From Muribaculaceae bacterium (lineage in GTDB: Bacteria; Bacteroidota; Bacteroidia; Bacteroidales; Muribaculaceae), in assembly GCA_022510385.1 (NCBI GenBank), contig JAFLTQ010000012.1:24092-88091 (forward strand): a stretch of 64,000 nt of DNA. The letters run 5' to 3'. The notes under the pieces were generated by a model. It saw only the letters and a program-made list of their open reading frames with translations, was not told the DNA's origin and did not search any database. Position 1 is the stretch's first letter, and every line of letters starts with the position of its first letter. The position numbers and the translations under genes are program-made. Shown here in pieces: positions 28,403 through 36,444 of the stretch.

Positions 28403-28628
28403 ACTATTTTAATCTATAACCTCCCATCCTTTAAGATTTTTTAATATGAATAATCCCACAAAGATGCCTTTATGGCAGTAAGTTCTGCACAATTATCTCC
28501 GAATATGGTAGCGTGCCGTTATACTTTTTAATCGGCTAAAACAATTGTCAGGCTAAGTTTATAAAGCATAATAAATTAATTTTAGTAAAAAATTAGTGAG
28601 AACTCTTTAAAAGTTGAATTTATTTTAT
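28403..28628. other. Intergenic stretch without recognised elements
   Basis: These AT-rich 226 bases lie between the divergent promoters of the C10 protease and rpmB. I see no gene, repeat or clear regulatory motif here. Confidence 0.5.
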
Positions 28629-28636
28629 TAATTTTG
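28629..28636 (+). promoter_or_regulatory. Bacteroidetes -7 element of rpmB-rpmG
   Basis: TAATTTTG matches TAnnTTTG. The expected RNA start near 28643 leaves a 5' leader of about 106 bases before rpmB. Confidence 0.65.
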
Positions 28637-28642
28637 CACCCA

Positions 28643-28748
28643 AATGTGGCGACTCCCATAAAAGCAGCCGGGAAGATGCAACCGGCCGCGATATGAGAAT
28701 GGCGAGCGCCATCAACAAAAATTAAACTTATCACACTTATCATAAGCC
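28643..28748 (+). promoter_or_regulatory. Structured 5' leader of the rpmB-rpmG-DUF4295 operon
   Basis: The leader can fold into a long hairpin. TGGCG (28647-28651), CTC (28653-28655) and CCAT (28656-28659) pair with ATGG (28699-28702), GAG (28704-28706) and CGCCA (28707-28711), leaving single-base bulges at A28652 and C28703. An inner stem GC/GCCGG (28664-28671) pairs with CCGGC/GC (28682-28689). This resembles an autogenous ribosomal-protein leader. No known motif was recognised, so the regulatory role is inference. Confidence 0.5.
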
Positions 28749-29012
28749 ATGTCAAAGGTTTGTCAAATCACAGGCAAAAAGGCCTCAGTGGGCAATAATG
28801 TCTCTCACTCTAAGAGACGCACCAAAAGAAAATTTGAGGTGAACCTCCACAAGAAAAAATTCTATTGGGTTGAGCAAGATATGTGGATTGAACTGCTCGT
28901 ATCTGCAAAGGCTCTCCGCACTATCAATAAAATCGGCCTTAACGCTGCCCTAAAAAGAGCAGAAAAAGAGGGTAATCTTGATTTCAGAAAAGTAAACATT
29001 ATCTCACTTTAA
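28749..29012 (+). CDS. rpmB: 50S ribosomal protein L28
   Basis: An 87-residue L28 protein beginning [20 protein letters not shown], with the conserved [13 protein letters not shown] segment. It is part of the large ribosomal subunit. It is first in an operon with rpmG (13 bases on) and a DUF4295 gene, behind a structured leader. Confidence 0.97.
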   Translation: MSKVCQITGKKASVGNNVSHSKRRTKRKFEVNLHKKKFYWVEQDMWIELLVSAKALRTINKIGLNAALKRAEKEGNLDFRKVNIISL

Positions 29013-29025
29013 TTCATAATCTATT

Positions 29026-29214
29026 ATGGCAAAAAAAGCTAAAGGAAATAGGGTGCAGGTAATTCTGGAATGCACCGAGCATAAGGCCAGCGGTATGCCG
29101 GGGATGTCTCGTTACATCACTACCAAAAACCGTAAAAATACAACGGGTCGTCTTGAGTTGAAGAAATATAACCCTATCCTCAAGAAAATGACCATCCATA
29201 AAGAAATCAAATAA
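29026..29214 (+). CDS. rpmG: 50S ribosomal protein L33
   Basis: A 62-residue L33 protein beginning [20 protein letters not shown], with [19 protein letters not shown]. Only one Cys is present and the paired CxxC motifs of zinc-binding L33 are absent, so this is the zinc-free form. It lies 13 bases after rpmB and 10 bases before the DUF4295 gene. Confidence 0.96.
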   Translation: MAKKAKGNRVQVILECTEHKASGMPGMSRYITTKNRKNTTGRLELKKYNPILKKMTIHKEIK

Positions 29215-29224
29215 AGAATAAACC

Positions 29225-29374
29225 ATGGCAAAAAAGACCGTGGCGTCGCTTCAGAAAGGTGAAGGACGCACATACAGCAAAATTATTAAAATGGAAAGAT
29301 CTCCTAAAACCGGAGCTTATGTCTTCAAAGAGGAGATGGTGCCTAACGATGCTGTTCAAGCAGCCTTGAAATAA
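29225..29374 (+). CDS. DUF4295 family small basic protein
   Basis: A 49-residue protein read directly from the DNA: it starts MAKKTVASLQKGEGRTYSKI and ends DAVQAALK, with a TAA stop at 29372-29374. It is basic and matches the DUF4295 proteins that follow rpmG in Bacteroidetes. A ribosome-associated role is likely from the strict linkage, but no function is established. It starts 10 bases after rpmG and is followed by a terminator. Confidence 0.88.
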   Translation: MAKKTVASLQKGEGRTYSKIIKMERSPKTGAYVFKEEMVPNDAVQAALK

Positions 29375-29410
29375 AGAACGAAGGAATTATTTTCCAATTT
29401 ATAAAATTCA

Positions 29411-29440
29411 GGAGATGATTTTTTGTCATCTCCTTTTTCT
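29411..29440 (+). terminator. Intrinsic terminator of the rpmB operon
   Basis: GGAGATGA (29411-29418) pairs perfectly with TCATCTCC (29426-29433) around a 7-base loop and is followed by a T-rich run. Confidence 0.9.
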
Positions 29441-29486
29441 TTTTCTTGTAACCTACCGGGGTTTGGAACTTTAAAATGAAAATTTT

Positions 29487-29494
29487 TAATTTTG
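29487..29494 (+). promoter_or_regulatory. Bacteroidetes -7 element of the two-component operon
   Basis: TAATTTTG matches TAnnTTTG. AAAGGA at 29502-29506 is followed by ATG at 29514. The regulator operon thus seems driven by the housekeeping sigma factor, not sigma-54. Confidence 0.55.
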
Positions 29495-29513
29495 CCGAAT
29501 AAAAGGATTGATT

Positions 29514-30836
29514 ATGGCTAACAAATTCGGCAGAATCTTGATTGTTGATGACAATTTGGGAGTGAGAAGGACTCTCAAAGTGGTTCTGTCTCCTTATTTT
29601 GAGGAAATTCATACTATAGGCTCTCCAACAGAGATATCCTCTTCAATTTCTCAATTTAAGCCTGACGTGGTTTTGCTCGATATGAATTTTAAAGCTACTA
29701 TAAATTCGGGGAATGAAGGGCTTTTTTATCTTACAGAGATAAAATCCAAATATCCGGGAATAGAGATTGTATTATTCACAGCTTATGGAGATATACCTTT
29801 AGCCGTGGAAGGTATGAAAAGAGGTGCTTTTGACTTTATTGAAAAACCATGGGATAATGACAATCTTGTTGAAACATTGAAAAAAGCTGCGGCGAAAAGC
29901 AAGGGAGGACAAAAATCAGAGCCAAGATCTGATGATTCCTTCTATTGGGGCAACTCCCAAAAGATTGAAGATATAAGATGTGTAATAGATAAAATTGCAC
30001 CCACCGATATGTCTGTTTTGATTATGGGAGAAAATGGAGTTGGCAAGGATATTATAGCCAAAGAAATCTTCTCCCGAAGTGACAGAAAAGATAATCCATA
30101 CGTGGCAGTTGATATGGGTGCTGTAACCGATACTCTTTTTGAGAGTGAACTTTTCGGTCATGTTAAAGGCTCATTTACAGGTGCAGTAGCAGATCACAAA
30201 GGTAAATTTGAGCAAGCTCAAGGAGGAACATTATTCTTGGATGAAATTGGCAATCTCTCCTTGGCATCTCAGGCAAAACTGTTGAGAGCGATACAAAATA
30301 GGGTTATTACCAAAGTTGGAGGCGACAGGGAAATACCTGTTGATGTAAGAATCATCAGTGCAACTAATAAAGACTTGAAAAAGGAAGTGGCAGAGGGCCG
30401 GTTTCGTGAAGATTTATTCTATAGACTGGCAGGATTCCAAATTGAAATGCCGGCTTTAAGGGAGAGAAAAGAGGATATAATCGGTTTGGCTAATCATTTC
30501 CTTAAAATTTATTCAAAGAAGTACAATAAGAATATAGAGGGTATAGAAAAGAAAGCAGAATTTTTTCTGAATGAAAATAAATGGCCCGGAAATATACGGG
30601 AACTTAAGCAAGAGATAGAGAAAGCTGTGATTTTTGCTGATGGAGAAATATTGAAATTGGAGGATCTAAAAGCAGGGAGCCTAAAGGGAAGTAAAGAATC
30701 TTCATCTGCCAAGGATGAAAAAGAGTTGATAACTGATGCCCTGTTGAAAACGGGAAGAAATATCAGCAAAGCAGCCAAATTGCTCAATATGAGCCGCCCT
30801 ACTCTATATTCCAAAATGAATAAATATAATCTTTGA
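29514..30836 (+). CDS. Sigma-54-dependent response regulator (NtrC family)
   Basis: A 440-residue activator: receiver domain with phospho-acceptor Asp56 (VVLLDMN) and acidic pair VDDN at 11-14, then an AAA+ domain with Walker A GENGVGKD at 172-179, the sigma-54 contact loop GSFTGA at 219-224 (Ser replacing the usual Ala), Walker B FLDEIG at 241-246, and a C-terminal Fis helix-turn-helix (KTGRNISKAAKLLNMSRPTL). All parts needed to open a sigma-54 promoter are present. ATG 29514 is chosen over a TTG two codons earlier. Its stop overlaps the kinase start. The likely target is the promoter at 32961. Confidence 0.95.
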   Translation: MANKFGRILIVDDNLGVRRTLKVVLSPYFEEIHTIGSPTEISSSISQFKPDVVLLDMNFKATINSGNEGLFYLTEIKSKYPGIEIVLFTAYGDIPLAVEGMKRGAFDFIEKPWDNDNLVETLKKAAAKSKGGQKSEPRSDDSFYWGNSQKIEDIRCVIDKIAPTDMSVLIMGENGVGKDIIAKEIFSRSDRKDNPYVAVDMGAVTDTLFESELFGHVKGSFTGAVADHKGKFEQAQGGTLFLDEIGNLSLASQAKLLRAIQNRVITKVGGDREIPVDVRIISATNKDLKKEVAEGRFREDLFYRLAGFQIEMPALRERKEDIIGLANHFLKIYSKKYNKNIEGIEKKAEFFLNENKWPGNIRELKQEIEKAVIFADGEILKLEDLKAGSLKGSKESSSAKDEKELITDALLKTGRNISKAAKLLNMSRPTLYSKMNKYNL

Positions 30837-31705
30837 TGAATACTTGGATTTGGTTAGCCATTATTGTTTTTGTACTAATAGTAACTGTATTAGTTACTAT
30901 AAAGGTCGAAAAATACAAGACAATAAGGAAAATCAATTATATGTTTGATGCTTTTGAAGATGGAGAAACCAATTTCAAATTCAGGGAAAGAGACCGCTTA
31001 AACAAGTCTCTTAACAGACTGAGAGGAATTTTTGAAAAGCAAAAGATTGCAAACGAGCAGGAATCATGGAACAAACTAACCCGAGTTCTTACTCACGAAA
31101 TAATGAATACCTTGGCACCTGTTGTCAGTCTTACCGATTCTTTGATTAAAAATGAAAAAATCCAAGAAGATGAAATTTTGAAAGAAAGTCTGGATATAAT
31201 TTCAGATTCATCACATCATCTTATAGAATTTGTTAATACTTATCGTCAGATCACCGGAATATCAAGACCGGCAAGACAAAAGATAGATTTAAAGGAAATC
31301 ATCGGAAAGACTTTAAAACTGAATGAGCAGTTGCTTTTAGAAAAGAATGTCAACACAACCATGAAATTCCCGGAAGAAGATGTCACCGTTTTTGCGGATG
31401 AGATCCAATTGATTCAGGTAATTCAAAACCTTATCAAAAATGCATGGCAAGCTGAAGCTTATAATATTGAATTTAATTTAAAAGTCTTATCTGATTCGAC
31501 TATAGTTTTATGGGTGAAGAATGATGGAAAACCAATTCCTGTTGAGGCTCAGGAGCAGATTTTCATACCTTTTTACACTACGAAAGAGGATGGCACCGGC
31601 ATCGGCTTAAGCGTTTGCCGACAGATAATGAGATACCATAAAGGGTCGATAGATTTATTGAGAAGCAATACCACAGAAACCGTATTCGAGCTCTCCTTCA
31701 TTTGA
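30836..31705 (+). CDS. Sensor histidine kinase, short membrane type
   Basis: A 289-residue kinase with a single N-terminal membrane helix (about 4-22), a short linker, phospho-acceptor His87 in LTHEIMNTLAP, N-box NLIKNAWQA and G-box DGTGIGLS. There is no periplasmic sensor domain, so the signal is probably sensed in or near the membrane, or through a partner such as the exporter. The start ATG shares its A with the TGA stop of the response regulator (TGATG), giving translational coupling. Its 3' end overlaps the convergent nucleotidyltransferase gene by 8 bases. Confidence 0.93.
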   Translation: MNTWIWLAIIVFVLIVTVLVTIKVEKYKTIRKINYMFDAFEDGETNFKFRERDRLNKSLNRLRGIFEKQKIANEQESWNKLTRVLTHEIMNTLAPVVSLTDSLIKNEKIQEDEILKESLDIISDSSHHLIEFVNTYRQITGISRPARQKIDLKEIIGKTLKLNEQLLLEKNVNTTMKFPEEDVTVFADEIQLIQVIQNLIKNAWQAEAYNIEFNLKVLSDSTIVLWVKNDGKPIPVEAQEQIFIPFYTTKEDGTGIGLSVCRQIMRYHKGSIDLLRSNTTETVFELSFI

Positions 31706-32348
31706 GGAAGGATATAATTTTATCTTCTATATCTTTAGAATCTACATCATAGATAGGATTAAGATTTTTAAATAACTCATCCTTTCGAAATCTATTAGAA
31801 TTAGTAATCATGGCCAAAAGATTCTTTGATTTTAATTTATGTCCGGAATAATTTAATGCCAAACCAATCATTTCATTTAAATCCATACCTGCTACCAATA
31901 AAGAATAAATATCATAATAATCTCTGAATTTTGATCTTCTCATCATCACTTCCATCTTCATTGCTCCAATTGCTTTTAAATCAGCCAAAACAATATTATT
32001 TAAAAATGGGACAGGTTTTTCTACAGGTGAATAATTAGGATTTGCATAAAAAGATAGTTTCACACCATCTACAATAAATTCCACATGATCTAAATCATAT
32101 AATTCCATCTTCTCTATATTCCCAATCTTTTCTAATTCCTTTTTTATGGCAGGCCAGTCAACTTCCCGTATCTCATTTTTATTTTTTCGCCATGTCATAA
32201 AATCCAAATCCTCACTTTCCCTCGTTCCCAATTGCAATGCCAAAGCTGTACCTCCAACTAATGTAAAAGGTTTTATACAATCTAAAAGGGATAAAGGTAA
32301 AATTAGTTGATGGGTTTGAGAAGTCAAACCTTTATATTTATCAGGCAT
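31698..32348 (-). CDS. AbiEii/AbiGii-like nucleotidyltransferase (putative toxin)
   Basis: A 216-residue DNA polymerase beta-like nucleotidyltransferase of the AbiEii group. GGT at 32-34 is followed by the metal-binding DxD at D47/D49 (GTRESEDLDF), and the conserved basic FRDYYDIYSL motif is at 141-150. Members of this group act as toxins in toxin-antitoxin or abortive infection pairs by modifying tRNA. It overlaps its upstream partner by 8 bases, so the pair is co-translated. Toxicity is inferred from family and gene order. Confidence 0.85.
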   Translation of the reverse strand: MPDKYKGLTSQTHQLILPLSLLDCIKPFTLVGGTALALQLGTRESEDLDFMTWRKNKNEIREVDWPAIKKELEKIGNIEKMELYDLDHVEFIVDGVKLSFYANPNYSPVEKPVPFLNNIVLADLKAIGAMKMEVMMRRSKFRDYYDIYSLLVAGMDLNEMIGLALNYSGHKLKSKNLLAMITNSNRFRKDELFKNLNPIYDVDSKDIEDKIISFLK

Positions 32349-32697
32349 TATTAATAAGTTTATTATGATATCGGGTCGTCATTGCCTTCAGATATGAATC
32401 CGGATGCTTAATATCAAAACAATACCAAGCTAAAAATCGATTTAATGTGTATAAATAGTCCCCTTCAGGAAGGAGATATTTTATCCATGAATCTTTCAAC
32501 TTTTTAGCTGAAAAAACTCTTTTTAGAAGATCTATTTCCTGTAAATCCAAATATTTATAAGTTAGAGCAATCAAAACTTCATCCGATATATCGGAAGGAG
32601 TAGTGTCTTTCATATTATATGACCAAAAAACTTTTTCCTTTATTAATTTGGCAAACAATTGTTTTCTGACACTTTCTATATGGATTTCATCTGACAT
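32341..32697 (-). CDS. DUF6922-like small protein, probable antitoxin partner
   Basis: A 118-residue soluble protein with the pattern FWSYN near residue 25 and a Leu/Tyr-rich C-terminal half (NRFLAWYCFDIKHPDSYL). It resembles the DUF6922-type proteins found directly upstream of AbiEii nucleotidyltransferases in Bacteroidetes. The 8-base overlap with the nucleotidyltransferase supports a stoichiometric antitoxin role. Family naming is from memory and less certain than the gene itself. No helix-turn-helix is obvious. Confidence 0.7.
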   Translation of the reverse strand: MSDEIHIESVRKQLFAKLIKEKVFWSYNMKDTTPSDISDEVLIALTYKYLDLQEIDLLKRVFSAKKLKDSWIKYLLPEGDYLYTLNRFLAWYCFDIKHPDSYLKAMTTRYHNKLINNA

Positions 32698-32787
32698 AAT
32701 GTGAATGATTTGATTGCACCGACGGGGTTGTGCATAGAAGCCCTTCCCTTACGCCATCCATGACTTCGGATAATTTCAATTCTTTTA

Positions 32788-32795
32788 CAAATATA
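32788..32795 (-). promoter_or_regulatory. Bacteroidetes -7 element of the toxin/antitoxin-like pair
   Basis: TATATTTG on the minus strand matches TAnnTTTG. It gives a leader of about 84 bases before the ATG at 32697, in which I see no clear structure. Confidence 0.5.
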
Positions 32796-32855
32796 GTTTT
32801 TTTAAATCTTAATAATAACCTCTTTCTCATTTTTTAATATAAAAATTATGTCAGA

Positions 32856-32910
32856 AGTGTAAAGATTGTAAAGACGGGACTTTACAAAAGTGTAAAGACT
32901 TTACACTTTT
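32856..32910 (+). promoter_or_regulatory. Tandem TGTAAAG palindromes, probable enhancer for the sigma-54 activator
   Basis: Palindrome 1 is TTGTAAAG (32866-32873), six bases, CTTTACAA (32880-32887). Palindrome 2 has perfect 12-base arms, AAAAGTGTAAAG (32886-32897), one A, and its complement (32899-32910). A further half-site AGTGTAAAG is at 32856-32864. The two centres are about 21.5 bases (two helical turns) apart and lie about 90 and 111 bases before the expected RNA start, a normal position for an NtrC-type enhancer. Confidence 0.75.
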
Positions 32911-32960
32911 TCAAATATAAATATTTTAACAAATCTCTGTAAATCAGCATTATATAATTT

Positions 32961-32976
32961 TTGGCACGCTCGTTGT
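32961..32976 (+). promoter_or_regulatory. Sigma-54 (-24/-12) promoter of the ABC exporter operon
   Basis: TTGGCACG (32961-32968) is a perfect -24 block. It is followed after four bases by TTGT (32973-32976), the -12 block with T for the usual C. Spacing from GG to G is 12 bases as required. RNA start is expected near 32988, 15 bases before the TolC ATG. A half-site AGTGTAAAA at 32986-32994 overlaps that start. Confidence 0.75.
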
Positions 32977-33002
32977 AATAATGAGAGTGTAAAATTGATA
33001 TA

Positions 33003-34334
33003 ATGTTGAAAAAAATTACAGTTTTCTTATATGCAAGTGCTCTGGCTCTGTCATTTAAGATGACGGGGTCAGAGTTTCTCACTCTACATGATTGCATGCA
33101 ATATGCAATCTCGAAATCTACAAAGATAAAGATACAGAAAGCCGAAATTTCTGATAAAAGGCTTGAAATCCGGGATGCAGTGTTAAGTGCATTTACTCCG
33201 GCTGTCAATGCTTCAACCTATGCTTACTATAATTTCGGACGAAGCATAGACCCTCAGACCAACACATATTTCAATCAGACATCTTTTCATAATAATTATT
33301 CGGTCTCAGCATATATCGACCTTTTCGACGGCCTTTCGGCTGTGAATAATATCAAGATCTCCAAAACCGGTCTTCTAATTTCTCAATCCCAGGAAAAACA
33401 AGTTGAAGCCGATATATGTCTTGCAGTGATAGAAGCCTATTATAATGTGGTTTATTATTCCAGGCTCTCCGAAGTCTCTAAAAATCTGGTATCAGATGCT
33501 GAAAAATCTTTGTCGCTTGCAAAACGACAAGAGGAACTTGGAATTAAAGGATATGCGGATGTAGTTCAGATGGAAGCCGATTTGGCCGACAGACAATATG
33601 ACCTTATTTCAACTGAAAACATGGCAAAAGATCAATTGATGACCCTGAAGGCCCTATTGTTTTGGGATGAAGATGAAGATTTGATTATCGACCAAAACTT
33701 ACCATCCTTTGTTGAGGAAATCTTTGATTCCGAATTGATTATACTTTTGGCAACGAATAATAATCCGGAAGTTAAGATGGCATCATGGAATGTAGAAAAT
33801 TCGAAAAGAGAATTAAGGGTTGCCAAGTGGTCTATTTTCCCAACACTTACTTTATATGGGGGGTGGAACACCAGCTATTATACCTACTCCGGTTATCAAT
33901 CACCATCTTATAGTAATCAATTCAAAAACAATATGGGAGAATATGTGGAATTAGGTTTGACTGTGCCTCTTTACAATCGCTTAAAGGGGATATCCAATAT
34001 TCAAAAGAAGAAACATGCGTATAATAATGCACGTTTGGAACTTGATCAAAAAAAGATGGATATAGAGATGGAAGTGAAAAGAGCTGTCCAGGATTGCGAA
34101 GGTGCTTCTATGGCTTACATTCAAGCATTTAGAAAATCTTCCGTTCAAGAGGAAGCATTTCGCTTAAACCAAAAGAAATTAGAACAAGGATTGATTTCTC
34201 CCCTTGAATTCCAGACAGCAAACAACAATTATTTGAAAGCAAAATCCGATGAAATGAATTCTCTATTCAAATATATTATAAAACAAGCAGTAGTGAAATA
34301 TTATAGCGGGATAGAGTATATTGATCAGTTTTAA
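33003..34334 (+). CDS. TolC family outer-membrane protein of the ABC exporter
   Basis: A 443-residue outer-membrane efflux factor with an N-terminal signal sequence (about 1-22) and two helical OEP repeats. It is the first gene of a six-gene exporter operon driven by the sigma-54 promoter just upstream. It is distinct from the RND-linked TolC at 4798; the early FGRSIDPQTNTY segment is common in Bacteroidetes TolC proteins of ABC exporters. It should form the outer-membrane exit for the HlyD/MacB-like machinery downstream. Confidence 0.92.
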   Translation: MLKKITVFLYASALALSFKMTGSEFLTLHDCMQYAISKSTKIKIQKAEISDKRLEIRDAVLSAFTPAVNASTYAYYNFGRSIDPQTNTYFNQTSFHNNYSVSAYIDLFDGLSAVNNIKISKTGLLISQSQEKQVEADICLAVIEAYYNVVYYSRLSEVSKNLVSDAEKSLSLAKRQEELGIKGYADVVQMEADLADRQYDLISTENMAKDQLMTLKALLFWDEDEDLIIDQNLPSFVEEIFDSELIILLATNNNPEVKMASWNVENSKRELRVAKWSIFPTLTLYGGWNTSYYTYSGYQSPSYSNQFKNNMGEYVELGLTVPLYNRLKGISNIQKKKHAYNNARLELDQKKMDIEMEVKRAVQDCEGASMAYIQAFRKSSVQEEAFRLNQKKLEQGLISPLEFQTANNNYLKAKSDEMNSLFKYIIKQAVVKYYSGIEYIDQF

Positions 34335-34403
34335 GTTTTTAGTTTTAGAAGGATAATATCATTCACAAAAACTTAACATCTTACCAACTAACATCTTTAA
34401 CTC

Positions 34404-35660
34404 ATGGATAAGGAAATACCAAAAATAAAAGGTTGGCGTAAAGCCATAACAAAGCAAGCTCTTCCCTGGTGGGGTGTCGGAATAGTCTCAATTGCAATTA
34501 TCGTTCTTTTAGCCTCTACTTCATCCGATAGTTTGAAGGTGGATAAAAATAATCTTACAACCGCCAAAGTTGAAAAAGGTGAATTTAATGATTACACTCG
34601 TGTTTCAGGTAGCGTGCAACCGTTAGTGTCGGTGCAATTATCTCCTCATGAAGGAGGAATAGTTCAGGAAATTCTGATTGAAGAGGGCTCCCAAGTAAAA
34701 ACGGGAGATCCTATCCTGGTTTTATCGAATGATAACCTTGACCTTCAAATATTGAATGCGGAAGCGGAACTTGCTGAAAAAGAAAATATTCTCCGCAATA
34801 CCATGATACAAATGGAGCAACAGAAACTCTCAGTGCGTCAGGAAGAACTCCAGTTATCAACTGAAGTGCAGAGGAATTTACGTAATTTTAAACAACAAGA
34901 GGCTCTTTTCAAAGACAAATTAGTTCCTAAAGAAGATTATATCAAAGCAAAAGAGGATTATGAACTTGCCGAAAAAAGATATCAGCTCGTAAAGGAAAGA
35001 TCAAAACAAGATTCTCTTTATAGAAGTGTAGAAATCCAACAGATGGAACAGAGTCTTAATAATATGCGTCTAAATATGGAAATGATAAGAGGAAGAAAAG
35101 AGAAACTGATCGTAAGAGCCCCTATTGATGGCGAATTAGGACTATTGGATGTTAATTTGGGTCAATCTGTTGCTGAAGGCTCCATGATAGGCCAGATAAA
35201 TTCCATGAACAGTTATAAACTTGAAACCAAGATTGATGAGCATTATATCGACAGGGTGATTCCCGGATTGATAGCAAATTTCGACCGGCAGGGTAAGCAA
35301 TATGAAGTGATACTACGAAAAGTTTATCCGGAAGTGAGAGAAGGAAAATTTCAGGCTGACTTCAAGTTTGAAGCTGAACGCCCCGAAAATCTTCGAAGAG
35401 GTCAGACATATTATCTTGACTTGCAATTGGGTCAACCGGAAGAAGCCATAATAATCCCCCGCGGAACTTTCTACCAGAAAACAGGAGGAAGATGGATCTA
35501 TGTGCTGGATAAAAACGGAAACAAAGCAATAAAACGTGAAATAAAAATAGGACGACAAAATCCACAATATTATGAAGTTACGGAAGGACTTGAACCGGGA
35601 GAACAAGTTATAGTTTCTTCCTACGAACGATTTGGCGATAATGAAACACTCATATTTTGA
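34404..35660 (+). CDS. HlyD/MacA family periplasmic adaptor
   Basis: A 418-residue adaptor with one N-terminal membrane helix (about 21-40) and no lipobox. A lipoyl-like domain (VSVQLSPHEGGIVQEILIEE to LIVRAPIDGELG) is split by a long coiled coil of about 110 residues (about 115-225). Beta-barrel and membrane-proximal parts follow. It bridges the ABC permeases to TolC. It lies 69 bases after the TolC gene and 50 bases before the ATPase gene. Confidence 0.92.
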   Translation: MDKEIPKIKGWRKAITKQALPWWGVGIVSIAIIVLLASTSSDSLKVDKNNLTTAKVEKGEFNDYTRVSGSVQPLVSVQLSPHEGGIVQEILIEEGSQVKTGDPILVLSNDNLDLQILNAEAELAEKENILRNTMIQMEQQKLSVRQEELQLSTEVQRNLRNFKQQEALFKDKLVPKEDYIKAKEDYELAEKRYQLVKERSKQDSLYRSVEIQQMEQSLNNMRLNMEMIRGRKEKLIVRAPIDGELGLLDVNLGQSVAEGSMIGQINSMNSYKLETKIDEHYIDRVIPGLIANFDRQGKQYEVILRKVYPEVREGKFQADFKFEAERPENLRRGQTYYLDLQLGQPEEAIIIPRGTFYQKTGGRWIYVLDKNGNKAIKREIKIGRQNPQYYEVTEGLEPGEQVIVSSYERFGDNETLIF

Positions 35661-35710
35661 ATTAAAAATAAAAAAATAAAAGTTAAGACACCCGAAAAAA
35701 ATAAAGAATT

Positions 35711-36391
35711 ATGATAAAAGTAGAGAATCTTTCAAAAATTTTTCGCACCGACGAAATAGAAACGACTGCCCTCAACGGTGTATCAATGGAGATCAAGGAT
35801 GGTGAATTCGTAGCCATCATGGGTCCATCAGGTTGTGGCAAATCAACACTTCTAAACATCCTCGGACTCCTTGATAACCCTTCCGGAGGAAGTTATAAAT
35901 TTGAAGAAACAGAAGTCTCTGGTCTCAAAGAAAAAGATCGGACAAAATTTCGTAAAGGGAATATAGGGTTCGTATTTCAAAGTTTTAATCTTATTGACGA
36001 ACTCAATGTCTTCGAGAATATTGAACTCCCTTTGAAATACCTAAATATCTCTTCGTCTGAGAGAAAGAAAAGGGTGAATGAGATATTGAAACGAATGAAC
36101 ATCAGTCATCGTGCGAAGCATTTCCCTCGTCAGCTGTCCGGTGGTCAACAACAGCGAGTCGCAATAGCCAGGGCTGTTGTGTCTAATCCAAAACTGATTC
36201 TTGCCGACGAGCCGACAGGTAATCTGGACTCCAAAAATGGCCTTGAAGTAATGAATCTACTTACAGAACTTAATCAGGAAGGCACCACAATCGTGATGGT
36301 GACGCACTCCCCCAAAGATGCTGCAAAAGCCCAACGCACCATCGACCTCCTCGACGGTAAAATCGTTTCTGACATTGCCAATAGTTTATAA
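35711..36391 (+). CDS. ABC transporter ATP-binding protein (MacB/LolD type)
   Basis: A 226-residue ATPase with Walker A GPSGCGKS at 38-45, the Q-loop FVFQSFNLIDEL, signature LSGGQQQR, Walker B LILADEPTGNLD and switch His in MVTHSP: a complete, active set. It belongs to the MacB/LolD/FtsE group, which works with FtsX-like permeases in mechanotransmission instead of classical channel transport. It is the only ATPase in an operon with three permeases, so it must be shared. Confidence 0.95.
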   Translation: MIKVENLSKIFRTDEIETTALNGVSMEIKDGEFVAIMGPSGCGKSTLLNILGLLDNPSGGSYKFEETEVSGLKEKDRTKFRKGNIGFVFQSFNLIDELNVFENIELPLKYLNISSSERKKRVNEILKRMNISHRAKHFPRQLSGGQQQRVAIARAVVSNPKLILADEPTGNLDSKNGLEVMNLLTELNQEGTTIVMVTHSPKDAAKAQRTIDLLDGKIVSDIANSL

Positions 36392-36444
36392 AATTGAAAG
36401 TATTAAAAGCAACTTTCCTAAATTCTTAATTTTTAATTCTTCAG

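Noticed and set aside
27893..28444. 183-residue frame antisense to the C10 protease N-terminus
   Set aside because: No recognisable protein, and it overlaps the protease signal peptide and promoter; a shadow of the real gene.
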